Below are positions 51,165 to 59,909 of a stretch of DNA of 64,000 nt, piece after piece; the first letter of the stretch is position 1, and every line of letters begins with the position of its first letter. Under the pieces are notes generated by a model. It worked only from the letters and a program-made list of their open reading frames with translations, was not told the DNA's origin and ran no database searches. The translations under genes were made by a program, and so were the position numbers. This stretch comes from Actinophytocola sp044466355 (GTDB lineage Bacteria > Actinomycetota > Actinomycetes > Mycobacteriales > Pseudonocardiaceae). The stretch spans positions 1 to 64,000 of the forward strand of contig NZ_JBITMQ010000010.1 of assembly GCF_044466355.1 (NCBI RefSeq). The letters are read 5' to 3'.

Positions 51165-53413
51165 TGGCCGCTCCCGTCCACGTAGTCGGGGTCCGGCACC
51201 ACAGCCCGGCGTGTGCGCGGCTGGTGCGCGAGACGATCGCCGCGCACCGGCCCGCGCACGTGCTGATCGAGGGGCCTGCCGACTTCTCCGGCCGGATCGG
51301 CGAGCTGCTGCTCGGGCACACCCCGCCGGTGGCGATCTTCGGCTACGTGCGCGACGCCGCACGCACCCGGCTGTCGTGGGCGCCGTTCTGCGACTACTCC
51401 CCCGAGTGGATCGCGCTCACCGACGGGCACGCGGCGGGCGCCGAGGTGCGGTTCATCGACCTGCCCGGATGGCGCGCCACCGAGACCGAGAACGTCTACG
51501 CGGACGCGGAACGCCGCTACGCCGAGGCGTCTGAGCGGCTGTGCGCGGCGTTCGCGGTGGACAACACCGACGTGCTGTGGGACCACCTCGTCGAGGCGCA
51601 CCCGCACGAGGGACTGGCCGAGCGGCTCACCACGTACTTCGACCTGGTGCGGGGCGAGGCGGACGCCGGGGCCGAGGACACGGCACGCGAGGAGTACATG
51701 GCGCGGTGGATCGCGGCCGCGGCCGCCCGGGACGACGGCCCGGTCGTGGCGGTGGTGGGCGGCTTCCACCGGCCCGCGCTGCTGGCCCGGCTCGCGACCG
51801 CCGACACGGACCCGGCCTGGCCCGCACTCCCGGACGTCCCGGCGGACACCGAGGTCGGCAGCTATCTGGTGCCGTACTCCAACCGCAGGCTCGACGCGTT
51901 CACCGGCTACGCCTCCGGCATGCCCTCCCCCGGCTACTACCAGCGGCTCTGGGAGTCCGGCCCGAAGGACGCCGCGACCGGCCTGGTCGCCGACGTGGTG
52001 ACGCGGCTGCGGCAACGCCGCCAGACCGTGTCCACCGCGGACCTGATCTCGGCGACCGCGCTCGCCGAGGGGCTCGCCGCGTTGCGCGGGCACCCGCACC
52101 CGGCCCGCACCGACGTGCTGGACGGGCTGGTGAGCGCGCTCGTGTCGGACGCGCTGGAACAGCCGCTGCCGTGGTCGGCCCGCGGCCCGCTCGCGGCGGG
52201 CGCGCACCCGGTCGTGGTGGAGATGGTCGCCGCGCTCACCGGTGACCGCACCGGCCGCCTGCACCCGGACACCCCGGCGCCACCCCTGGTCGGCGCGGTC
52301 GCGGCGGAGCTGGCCGCGCTCGGTCTCGACGGCGACCGGGACGTCCGGCTCGACCTCGCCGACGCGGGCGACCTGCGCCGCAGCCGCGTCCTGCACCGGC
52401 TGCGGGTGCTCGGCATCCCCGGTGTGGAACGGAAATCCGGGCCGTCGGCGGGCCGGGACGCGACCGCGGCGGAACGCTGGCAGCTCACCACCTCAGACCG
52501 CCGTGAGGCCGCACTGATCGAGGCGGCGGCCCGCGGCGGCACCCTGGCCGACGCGGCCGCGACCACGCTCGTCGGCCTCGCCGACGGCAGGAACGAGGTG
52601 GGGGCACTCGCGGCGCTGCTGTACGACGCGGCGCTGTGCGGTCTCGCCGACCTCGCCGGTGACCTGACCACCCGGGTCGCGGCCGGGGTGCGGTCGGCAC
52701 GTGAGCTCGCCCCGCTCGGTGCGGCGTTGCGGGTGGCGCTCGGGTTGTGGCGGCACGACCGGCTGCTCGGCACCGCGGGCAGCCCGCTGCTCGGCACGGT
52801 CGTCACCACCGCGACCACGCGCGCGCTGTGGCTGGCCGAGGGCATCCGCGGCGGGGACACCCCCGCCGAACCGGCGCGGCTGCGCGCGCTCGCGGCGGTC
52901 CGGGACGCGGTCCGCGACGGCGGCGCCGCGCTCGACCTCGACCGGGAGCTCGCGGTCGGCGTCGGCGGGCGGCTGTTCGCGAACCAGGACGTGCCACCGG
53001 ATCTGCGTGGCGCCGGGCTCGGCCTGTGCTGGGCGCTCGGCGAACCGGTCACCGCGGCCGACGCGGTGCCGCGGTCGCCGTCGGTGCTCGGTGACTGGCT
53101 CGCCGGGCTGTTCGCGGTGGCCCGCGAGGAAGTGCTGGACGACGACGGCCTCACCGCCGTGCTCGACGAGCTGGTGAGCGCCTTGACCGCACACGACTTC
53201 CTGGCGGCGTTGCCCGCGCTGCGGCAGGCGTTCGAGTTCTTCCCGCCCGCCGAACGGGAGCGGTTCGCGACCGCGCTGGTGACCCGTCGCGGCGGCGGGT
53301 CCGCGCGTGCGCTGCTGCGGGTGCGGGCGGACCCGGTGCTGGTGGCGAGTGGCGCGGCCATCGAGGAGGCGATCGACGAGATGCTCACGCGGGCGGGGCT
53401 GGCGGACCTGTGA
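51164..53413 (+). CDS. DUF5682 protein with TraB/TIKI-like N-terminal domain, YehM-like
   Basis: A 749-residue protein. The N-terminal 250 residues carry two GxxH motifs (G9-V-R-H12 and G199-G-F-H202), an acidic residue after a predicted strand (LIEGPAD, Glu36) and a REEYMARWI helix, the same order as in TraB/PrgY/TIKI-type proteins, which are metal-dependent proteases or esterase-like enzymes. The C-terminal 500 residues are alpha-helical without recognised motif. E. coli YehM has the corresponding place. ATG shares a base with the MoxR stop (TGATG) and the stop overlaps the VWA start. Enzymatic activity is an inference from motif similarity. Confidence 0.8.
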   Translation: MAAPVHVVGVRHHSPACARLVRETIAAHRPAHVLIEGPADFSGRIGELLLGHTPPVAIFGYVRDAARTRLSWAPFCDYSPEWIALTDGHAAGAEVRFIDLPGWRATETENVYADAERRYAEASERLCAAFAVDNTDVLWDHLVEAHPHEGLAERLTTYFDLVRGEADAGAEDTAREEYMARWIAAAAARDDGPVVAVVGGFHRPALLARLATADTDPAWPALPDVPADTEVGSYLVPYSNRRLDAFTGYASGMPSPGYYQRLWESGPKDAATGLVADVVTRLRQRRQTVSTADLISATALAEGLAALRGHPHPARTDVLDGLVSALVSDALEQPLPWSARGPLAAGAHPVVVEMVAALTGDRTGRLHPDTPAPPLVGAVAAELAALGLDGDRDVRLDLADAGDLRRSRVLHRLRVLGIPGVERKSGPSAGRDATAAERWQLTTSDRREAALIEAAARGGTLADAAATTLVGLADGRNEVGALAALLYDAALCGLADLAGDLTTRVAAGVRSARELAPLGAALRVALGLWRHDRLLGTAGSPLLGTVVTTATTRALWLAEGIRGGDTPAEPARLRALAAVRDAVRDGGAALDLDRELAVGVGGRLFANQDVPPDLRGAGLGLCWALGEPVTAADAVPRSPSVLGDWLAGLFAVAREEVLDDDGLTAVLDELVSALTAHDFLAALPALRQAFEFFPPAERERFATALVTRRGGGSARALLRVRADPVLVASGAAIEEAIDEMLTRAGLADL

Positions 53414-54528
53414 ACGACTCACCCATGACGGACCTGGAGCGGTGGCGGCTGGTGCTCGGCGCGCCCGCGGCCGGCATGACCGAACTCGGCGGCGACGCGA
53501 CGGCCATGGACGCGGCACTGTCCTGGCTGTACGGCCGCGACCCCGAACTCGCCGAGCGCGGGGTGCGCACCGGCGGCACCGAGGACTCCCGGGTCACCGC
53601 GGTCGACTGGCTCGACGACGTGCACCGCCTGTTCCCCAAGGAAACCGTCGAGCGGCTGGAACGCGACGCGGTCGAGCGCTACGACGTGCACGAGATCGTC
53701 ACCGACCCGGAGGTGCTGGCACGGGTCGAGCCGAACCCGGCGCTGCTGCGGGCGGTGCTGCGCACCAAGCACCTGATGAACCCCGACGTGCTGGCGCTGG
53801 CCCGGCGGATCGTCGCCGAGGTGGTGCGTGAGCTGATGGCGCGGCTGCGGACCGAGGTGCGGCGCGGCCTGACCGGCACGCGGCTGCGCACGCCGAGCAA
53901 CTTCCGGCAGGCACGCGACTTCGACTTCCGCGGCACGGTGCGCGCCAACCTCGCGCACTACCAACCGGACCAGAAGCGGCTGTTGATCGAACGGCCCCGG
54001 TTCACCTCCCGCGGCAGGCGGCACACGCAGCCGTGGCAGCTGGTGCTGCTGGTCGACCAGTCCGGGTCCATGGTCGACTCGGTGATCCACTCCGCGGTCA
54101 CCGCCGCCTGCCTGTGGGGCGTGCCCGGGCTGCGGACGCACCTGGTCGCGTTCGACACGAACGTCGTCGACCTCACCTCGGACGTGACCGACCCGGTGGA
54201 GTTGCTGATGCGGGTGCAGCTGGGCGGCGGCACCGACATCGCGAAAGCCGTCCGCTACGGCGCGGACCTGGTGGACGCGCCGAGGCGGGCGATCGTCGCG
54301 ATCGTGTCCGACTTCTACGAGGGCGGGGACGCGGGCGCACTGGTGCGCACGGTCGCCGGGCTGGTCGGGCAGGGCACGCACGTGCTGTGCCTCGCCGCCC
54401 TGGACGAGGCCGCGAACCCGCAGTACGACCGCGCGCTCGGGCAACGGCTCGCGGACGTCGGCGCGCACGTCGGCGCGATGACCCCGGGCCATCTGGCCGA
54501 GTTCGTGGCGGAGAGGATCGGCCGGTGA
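53410..54528 (+). CDS. VWA-domain protein, YehP-like
   Basis: A 372-residue protein with an alpha-helical N-terminal region (1-205) and a von Willebrand A domain with a complete MIDAS: DQSGS (216-220), GGGTD (Thr275, Asp276) and VSDFYEG (Asp301). VWA proteins of this class are clients or adaptors of MoxR ATPases such as the one two genes upstream. GTG overlaps the DUF5682 stop and the stop overlaps the SWIM start. No signal peptide, so the system is cytosolic. Confidence 0.88.
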   Translation: MNDSPMTDLERWRLVLGAPAAGMTELGGDATAMDAALSWLYGRDPELAERGVRTGGTEDSRVTAVDWLDDVHRLFPKETVERLERDAVERYDVHEIVTDPEVLARVEPNPALLRAVLRTKHLMNPDVLALARRIVAEVVRELMARLRTEVRRGLTGTRLRTPSNFRQARDFDFRGTVRANLAHYQPDQKRLLIERPRFTSRGRRHTQPWQLVLLVDQSGSMVDSVIHSAVTAACLWGVPGLRTHLVAFDTNVVDLTSDVTDPVELLMRVQLGGGTDIAKAVRYGADLVDAPRRAIVAIVSDFYEGGDAGALVRTVAGLVGQGTHVLCLAALDEAANPQYDRALGQRLADVGAHVGAMTPGHLAEFVAERIGR

Positions 54529-56384
54529 GAGCGGACCTGCTCGCGCTGACGACGGACGCGCTCGCCGGGCTCGCGAACCGGGGCCTCGTCAAGCGTGCCA
54601 CCAAGGAACTCGACACCGTCCCGCCGGTGACCGCCGCCGACGACGGCACCGTCGAGGTGAGCTTCGCCGACGGGGCGACGGTGACGCTGCCACCGGGCCA
54701 CGGCCTCGACACGGCGGGCTGCACGTGCGGCGCGCCCGGGATCTGCAGGCACCGCATCGGCGCCGTGCTCGCCTACCAGCGCGACCACGCGTCGGCGCCG
54801 CCACCCGCGGCCGTGCCGGCGGGCTGGCCGGGTTCGGTGACCGACGACGAGCTGACCGCCCGGTTCGGGGCCCGCACGCTCACCGCGGCGCGGCGCCTGG
54901 TCGGCGGCGGGCTCACCGCCCGGGTGCGCAGGCAGGCCATGACGGTGGAGACCCCGTCGGCGACCGTGCGCTTCCTGGTGCCCGGCGAGCTGAGGTTCGT
55001 CGACTGCGACGCCCGCGCCGAGTCCAGGGACGCGCTCGTGGTCGTCGCCGTGTGGGCGTTCCGGCACGCCGACGCGCACCAACCGGACGACCCCGACGTC
55101 ACCGTCGAACTGTCCGGGCGGGCGGACCAACCGGTCCCGGCCGCGTTGGCCGGGGTGGCGGCCGCGGCCGGTGAGCTGCTGCGGACGGGTGTCGTGTCGG
55201 CCGACGAGGTGCTGGTCGCGGCGCTGCGCCGGGAACTCGCGGCCTGCGAGCGGGCGAACCTGCGCTGGCCGGCCGCCGCACTCGCGGACCTGGTCGACCA
55301 AGTGACCGCGTACGGCACGCGATCCGCGCGGCACGACCCGGTGCGGGTGGCGGAGCTGGTCGCGGAACTGCTCGCGCGCCACCACGCGGCCGCGCGGGCG
55401 CCGTCGCGGGTGCTGGGCACCGACGAACCGGCGGAGACGCCGCTGCGGCAGGTGCGCCTGGTCGCGCTGGGTTGCCGGGTGACCGGTGAGTCCACCGCTG
55501 AGGTGTTCCTCGCCCATCCCGGCACGGAGACGGTGCTGGTGGTCCGGCACAGCTGGTCGGGGACGGGAGCGGTCGCGTCCCGGCGGATCGCGGGCACGAC
55601 GCTCGCGTCGCTCGCCGCGGGCAACGTCGTGAGCGAGGCAGCGGTGCGCAGCGCGGGGCGGGTGGTGCGGTTCGGCGCGGGCAGGTTGGCCCGCACGACG
55701 GTCAGCCCGGTGGGCGAGTCGTGGGCCGAGCTGCCGAGGGCGCTGTGTCCGTCGTTCGGGGAGGCGCTGGCGCAGCTGAGCGGGCTGCCGCCGCGGGTGG
55801 TGCGGCCGAGGGTCGCGGCCGAGTTGGTTCGCGTGCTGCCGGTGGCGGAGGTGCGGCAGGTTCGGTACCTGGCCGGTGCGCAGCGGCTGGACGCCGTCGT
55901 CGCGGACTCGGACGGTGCTGTGGCGACGGTGAGCCTCGCTCATCGCGTTGCCGCGCCCGGGGCGGTTGATGCGTTGGCGGAGGCGTTGGCCGGTGATCCG
56001 GTTGAGGTGAGTGGCACGATTCGTCGGGCGCGGGGTGGGTTGGTCGTCGAGCCGTACGCCGTGCGTGGTGCTGACGGGGTGGTCGTGCTGGATCTGGTCG
56101 CGGCTGCCGGGGGGTTGCCTGCCGCTGGTCCGGTGGCGGCCGTGGATCCGTTGGTTGCCGCGATCGGGGATGGGTTGGCGTTGCTCGGCGAGGCGGCTCA
56201 TCGGGGGTTGGGTCGTTTGGCGCCGGGTTTCGCTGGGCGTGCCGGGGCGGTTGGCGATGCGTTGGTTCGGGTGGGGCTTCGGCATTGTGGGGAGGCTGTG
56301 AAGGTGTGGGCGGGGGATTTGGGTGATTCGGCGGCTTGGTTGCGGGCTGAGGCTCGGTTGTTGACGGCCGACGAGCTGCGGTAG
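54525..56384 (+). CDS. SWIM zinc-finger protein, YehQ-like
   Basis: A 619-residue protein, last of the operon. A SWIM finger is at the N-terminus: Cys66-x-Cys68, then Cys74-x-His76 (CTCGAPGICRH). SWIM fingers bind DNA or proteins. The remaining 540 residues are mixed alpha/beta with no motif I know; a long Ala/Arg-rich helical stretch follows the finger. GTG overlaps the VWA stop (GTGA). From about 55900 to the stop, third positions change from C-rich to T/G-rich, a sharp break in codon use within one frame. A hairpin terminator follows at 56592. Confidence 0.82.
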   Translation: MRADLLALTTDALAGLANRGLVKRATKELDTVPPVTAADDGTVEVSFADGATVTLPPGHGLDTAGCTCGAPGICRHRIGAVLAYQRDHASAPPPAAVPAGWPGSVTDDELTARFGARTLTAARRLVGGGLTARVRRQAMTVETPSATVRFLVPGELRFVDCDARAESRDALVVVAVWAFRHADAHQPDDPDVTVELSGRADQPVPAALAGVAAAAGELLRTGVVSADEVLVAALRRELAACERANLRWPAAALADLVDQVTAYGTRSARHDPVRVAELVAELLARHHAAARAPSRVLGTDEPAETPLRQVRLVALGCRVTGESTAEVFLAHPGTETVLVVRHSWSGTGAVASRRIAGTTLASLAAGNVVSEAAVRSAGRVVRFGAGRLARTTVSPVGESWAELPRALCPSFGEALAQLSGLPPRVVRPRVAAELVRVLPVAEVRQVRYLAGAQRLDAVVADSDGAVATVSLAHRVAAPGAVDALAEALAGDPVEVSGTIRRARGGLVVEPYAVRGADGVVVLDLVAAAGGLPAAGPVAAVDPLVAAIGDGLALLGEAAHRGLGRLAPGFAGRAGAVGDALVRVGLRHCGEAVKVWAGDLGDSAAWLRAEARLLTADELR

Positions 56385-56591
56385 TGGGTTTCCCTCCGGG
56401 GTCCTCGCCGGACGGGCTGATCTCGGGGAGAGGCCTTCCGGGTCGGTCGCGGGGTTCTTTGGCGAGGATGGGTCTGCCTGCCCGGCTTGTGCACGGAGCT
56501 GGGGCCCGCTTCGCGGGCGGTTCTATGCCCTGAAAGACGCTTGGGTTCAACGCCCGGGCGCGGCTTTTGCGGGGGTGGGCACCGAAGGGGT
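56385..56591. other. Non-coding stretch after the five-gene operon
   Basis: About 200 bp between convergent genes, G/T-rich on the plus strand like the last part of the SWIM gene. No frame with a credible start and family was found; short frames here end quickly. It probably is 3' untranslated DNA leading to the hairpin at 56592. Confidence 0.35.
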
Positions 56592-56620
56592 CCTTCAGCA
56601 CGCGGCCGGTGTGCTGAAGG
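56592..56620. terminator. Bidirectional hairpin between convergent genes
   Basis: CCTTCAGCAC (56592-56601) and GTGCTGAAGG (56611-56620) form a perfect 10-bp stem with a 9-nt loop. It lies between the stops of the SWIM gene (56384) and the TerC gene (56647) and can serve both. Confidence 0.65.
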
Positions 56621-56646
56621 GGGCCTTCGGGCGCGGCTTCGTGGTG

Positions 56647-57828
56647 TCAGACCGTCGTTCTCGCGTGTTCCGTGTGGGCTCTGTGCAACAGGGTCATCAG
56701 CTTTTCTTCTTCGCGGATGCGGGTGCGGTACTTCTCCGGGAGGCGTTTGAGGGTCATCTCCTCGGTGCACAGCATCGCGAAGACCTCGGCGCGGCGGTCC
56801 GGGTCGTTCTCCTCGGTCTCCAGGAACTCGATCGCGTGTCTGCGTGCTGACGCGATCACGTTCTGGGCTCGGCCCCACTGGCTGGTCAGCGACGCGATGA
56901 CGGTGATGACCAGGACGGCGAAGATGACGATCAGTGACAGCCCGGTGCCGACCTCGGCCACGGCCACCGGTTCGCCGTTGTTGATGAACGGCAGGTTGTT
57001 CTCGTGCAGTGCGTGCAGCACGAGTTTCACGCCGATGAACCCGAGGATCACCGCCAGCCCGTACGACAGGTACACGAGGCGGTTCAGCATGCCGTCGATG
57101 AGGAAGAACAGCTGCCGCAACCCGAGCAGTGAGAACGCGGTGGCCGTGAACACGATGAACACGTGCTGCGTCAGCCCGAAGATCGCCGGGATGGAGTCGA
57201 GCGCGAACAGCAGGTCCGTGCCGCCGATCGCCACCATCACCAGCAGCATCGGGGTCATGACCCGCCTGCCGCGGTCCACGGTGAAGAGCTTGTCGCCGTC
57301 GTAGTCGTCCGCGGTGCGGAACAGCTTGCGTGCGATGCGCACCATGACGTTGTCCGCGTTGCGGTCCTCCTCCGAGGACGGCTTGATCAGGTTGCCCGCC
57401 GTGACCAGCAGCACCAGCCCGAACACGTAGAACACCCAGGAGAACGCCGCCAGCAGGGCCGCGCCCAGCAGGATGAACCCGGTTCTGGCGACCAGCGAGA
57501 ACACGATGCCGAACAGCAGCACCTTCTGCTGGTTCGCCCTCGGCACCCGGAAGCTCGACATCACGACGAGGAAGACGAACAGGTTGTCCACCGACAACGC
57601 CTTCTCCGTCACGTACCCGGCGAAGTACTCCGTGCCCATCGCGGTGCCGCCGAACACCAGCACGCCCAGGCCGAACAGGAGCGCGATCCCGACGTAGAGC
57701 GCCGACCACACCGTCGCCTCGCGCAGCGTCGGGCAGTGCGCCCTGCGCACGTGCACGACGAAGTCGAACACCAGCAGCCCCCCGATCCCCGCGATCGTCA
57801 GGAGCCACACGATCATCGGCACGTCCAC
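56647..57828 (-). CDS. TerC/Alx-family membrane protein
   Basis: A 393-residue protein with about nine membrane segments. TerC-family marks include the acidic residues within helices (VTEKALSVDNLFVFLVVMSSF, GGTDLLFALDSIPAIFGLT). The C-terminal cytosolic tail is long and charged. The family is linked to tellurite resistance, Mn2+ export and metalation of secreted proteins. GTG at 57828 is chosen because GAGAGGA lies eight bases upstream; ATG at 57816 is possible. I looked for a yybP-ykoY Mn2+ riboswitch upstream and did not see its motif. Confidence 0.87.
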   Translation of the reverse strand: MDVPMIVWLLTIAGIGGLLVFDFVVHVRRAHCPTLREATVWSALYVGIALLFGLGVLVFGGTAMGTEYFAGYVTEKALSVDNLFVFLVVMSSFRVPRANQQKVLLFGIVFSLVARTGFILLGAALLAAFSWVFYVFGLVLLVTAGNLIKPSSEEDRNADNVMVRIARKLFRTADDYDGDKLFTVDRGRRVMTPMLLVMVAIGGTDLLFALDSIPAIFGLTQHVFIVFTATAFSLLGLRQLFFLIDGMLNRLVYLSYGLAVILGFIGVKLVLHALHENNLPFINNGEPVAVAEVGTGLSLIVIFAVLVITVIASLTSQWGRAQNVIASARRHAIEFLETEENDPDRRAEVFAMLCTEEMTLKRLPEKYRTRIREEEKLMTLLHRAHTEHARTTV

Positions 57829-57983
57829 GCGGCGTCCGTCCTCTCGGGGTGCTGGTCCACAGCAGACCACCACGTCCACGGCACCGCCGCAACCGCTCCG
57901 CCATTAGCGGGACAGGGCTGGTGTTCGGCGATCGCGTCCGGTACGTCTCGATGGGAGGGGTTGGCCAACTGGTGGGAGAAGAC

Positions 57984-59291
57984 GTGAACCGGTCACGAGT
58001 CGGTCTCCTGTCCGTCGTGGTCGCGCTGGCGGGTGGGCTCGTCACGCCGGTCGCCGCGCAGGCCCAGACGGTGCCGCCCGCGGTGGTGATCAACCGCGAC
58101 TTCCCCGACCCGGAGGTGATCCAGGTCGGCGCGACCTACTACGCCTACTCGACCAGCTCCTCCCCCGGCCGTGTGCCGTACGCGACCGCGTCCGCGCCGA
58201 CCGGGCCGTGGACGGTCCGCGGCGACGCGTTGCCGCAGAAGCCTTCCTGGGCGGGCAGCGGCGGGTTCTGGGCGCCGGACGTGTCGCGGCGCGCGGACGG
58301 CCGGTTCCTCATGTACTTCACCGGCCCGAGCGTCGCGGCCGGGCGGATGTGCATCGGCGCCGCGCTCGCCGACTCCCCCGCCGGGCCGTTCGTGCCGACG
58401 TCCTCGCAGCCGCTCGTGTGCAACGCGTGGGAGGGCGGGGACATCGACCCGTCGAGCTTCGTGGACGCGGGCGGCACGCGGTACCTGCTGTACAAGAACG
58501 ACGGGAACGCCGTCGGGCAGCCCGCGATCATCTGGCTGCAGCCGACCGCGGCCGACGGCGTGACGTTCACCGGCAACCGGGTCGAGCTGCTGCGCAACAA
58601 CCGCCCGGAGGACCAGGGCGTGATCGAGGCGCCGGTGCTGGTGCGGCGGCCGTCGCACTACGTGCTGTTCTTCTCGGCGGGCGTCTACACGAACGGCGGC
58701 TACCACACCAGCTACGCCGTCTCCGGTTCGCTGACCGGCCCGTACGCCCGCGCGTACCGGCCGCTGCTCACCACCGCGTCACTGGACGGGGCGGTGAACG
58801 GGCCGGGCGGCGCGGACGTCGTCGGCAACCGGATCTTCTTCCACGGCCACCTGTCCGCCGGCGGCCGCGGCATGTACACCGCCGCGCTCGGCTGGGCGAA
58901 CGACTACCCGGTGGTGCGGGGCAGCCGCGTCCGCTACGAGGTCGAGCGCGGCAGGCTGAACCACGCCTACGTCCGCACCGGCGCGGCCGGTGCGTCGCAG
59001 GGCGCGGTCGCCGCGGGTATCGACTACGCCGACAGCTGGGCCGACACGTCGGTGTTCGCGCCCGTGGCCGGCAACTACACCGTCCACATCGGATACGCGG
59101 CCGGGTACGGCGACGCCCAGCACACGCTCACCGTCAACGGTGGCGCGGCGCAGGTCGTCAACTACCCCAACCGCGGCTGGGACAACTGGACACAGGTGTC
59201 CGTCGACGTGAGTCTGGCCGCGGGCTTCAACACCGTCCGGCTCCAGTTCCGCAGCCGGTGGGCGGAACTGGACTACCTGGAGGTCGCCTGA
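57984..59291 (+). CDS. Secreted GH43 glycosidase with C-terminal carbohydrate-binding module
   Basis: A 435-residue exported enzyme. Signal peptide residues 1-29 (basic start, hydrophobic GLLSVVVALAGGLV, AQA cleavage region). The five-bladed GH43 propeller spans about 35-310, with the catalytic base Asp in NRDFPDPEV, the pKa-modulating Asp in DIDPSSF and the acid Glu in GVIEAPVLV. The last 125 residues (RVRYEVERGRLNHAY to LDYLEVA) have the beta-sandwich pattern of a CBM6/CBM35 module. Likely acts on arabinan or xylan side chains outside the cell. GTG follows GGGAG. The stop overlaps the convergent GreA-family gene by 19 nt. Confidence 0.88.
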   Translation: MNRSRVGLLSVVVALAGGLVTPVAAQAQTVPPAVVINRDFPDPEVIQVGATYYAYSTSSSPGRVPYATASAPTGPWTVRGDALPQKPSWAGSGGFWAPDVSRRADGRFLMYFTGPSVAAGRMCIGAALADSPAGPFVPTSSQPLVCNAWEGGDIDPSSFVDAGGTRYLLYKNDGNAVGQPAIIWLQPTAADGVTFTGNRVELLRNNRPEDQGVIEAPVLVRRPSHYVLFFSAGVYTNGGYHTSYAVSGSLTGPYARAYRPLLTTASLDGAVNGPGGADVVGNRIFFHGHLSAGGRGMYTAALGWANDYPVVRGSRVRYEVERGRLNHAYVRTGAAGASQGAVAAGIDYADSWADTSVFAPVAGNYTVHIGYAAGYGDAQHTLTVNGGAAQVVNYPNRGWDNWTQVSVDVSLAAGFNTVRLQFRSRWAELDYLEVA

Positions 59292-59731
59292 CGGGCCGCG
59301 GTCCGGTGGTGGCCGTAGGGCACGGCGTTGACCAGCGTGACGCGCACGGTGGCGCCGTTGGGCACCTGGTAGGAGCGTTGCTCGCCGGACCGGGCACCGG
59401 CGACGGCCATGCCCAGCGGCGAGACCGGTGAGTAGACCTCGATGTCGTCGCCGGTCCCCTCCGCGTCGCGCAGGCCGAGCAGGAACGTCTCCTCCTCGCC
59501 GGTGTCGTCGTAGCGGACGGTGAGCACCATGCCGGGCTCGGCGACGCCGTCGTCCGGCGGGTCCTCGCCGACGACCGCGTTCGCCAGCAGCTCCTGGAGC
59601 TCGCGGATGCGGGCGGCGCGGCGGTGGGCGGACTCGACACCCGCGTCGTCGGCCGCGGCGGGCGCGCGCAGGGCGGCGAGTTCGGCACGCAGCCGCTCGT
59701 GCGTTTCGGGGGTCAGCCAGGTGCTGGTCAT
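59273..59731 (-). CDS. GreA/GreB-family transcription factor
   Basis: A 152-residue protein. An N-terminal coiled coil (LTPETHERLRAELAAL, HRRAARIRELQELL) with acidic residues in the tip region (GEDPPDDG) is followed by the C-terminal FKBP-like domain (EVYSPVSPLGMAVAGARSGE, VPNGATVRVTLV). The family enters the RNA polymerase secondary channel and stimulates transcript cleavage. It is slightly shorter than canonical GreA, so it could be an accessory paralogue. ATG overlaps the stop of a 58-residue gene (ATGA). Confidence 0.83.
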   Translation of the reverse strand: MTSTWLTPETHERLRAELAALRAPAAADDAGVESAHRRAARIRELQELLANAVVGEDPPDDGVAEPGMVLTVRYDDTGEEETFLLGLRDAEGTGDDIEVYSPVSPLGMAVAGARSGEQRSYQVPNGATVRVTLVNAVPYGHHRTAARQATSR

Positions 59732-59904
59732 CGGTGTGTCTCCGTCTTCGGATCGTTGGCCGCGTCGTTGGCAGCGTCATTGGCATAGCCCGTGGCGACG
59801 CGCAGCAGGATGTCGCGTTCGACGCGGAGCAACGTGTTCTCCTTGCGCAGCCACAGCAGTTCCGAGCGTTCGTCCTCGGTCAGCGGCCGTGGATGGTCGG
59901 GCAT
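59728..59904 (-). CDS. Small coiled-coil protein resembling the IS3 OrfA C-terminus
   Basis: A 58-residue protein. LTEDERSELLWLRKENTLLR, then VERDILLRVATGYA, strongly recalls the leucine-zipper end of IS3-family OrfA proteins (LRxENxxLRxERDIL), but there is no helix-turn-helix before it and no OrfB or inverted repeats nearby. A short NDAANDAAND tail follows. It is translationally coupled to the GreA-family gene (ATGA). Probably a domesticated or stand-alone coiled coil. Confidence 0.6.
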   Translation of the reverse strand: MPDHPRPLTEDERSELLWLRKENTLLRVERDILLRVATGYANDAANDAANDPKTETHR

Positions 59905-59909
59905 CGCGG

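Noticed and set aside
57829..57983. yybP-ykoY manganese riboswitch upstream of the TerC gene
   Set aside because: The conserved purine-rich loops of that riboswitch were not found in the 155-bp gap; only ordinary GC-rich sequence and a ribosome site are seen.
59728..59904. IS3 insertion sequence
   Set aside because: Only a zipper-like fragment is present; no OrfB with DDE residues, no terminal inverted repeats and no target duplication.
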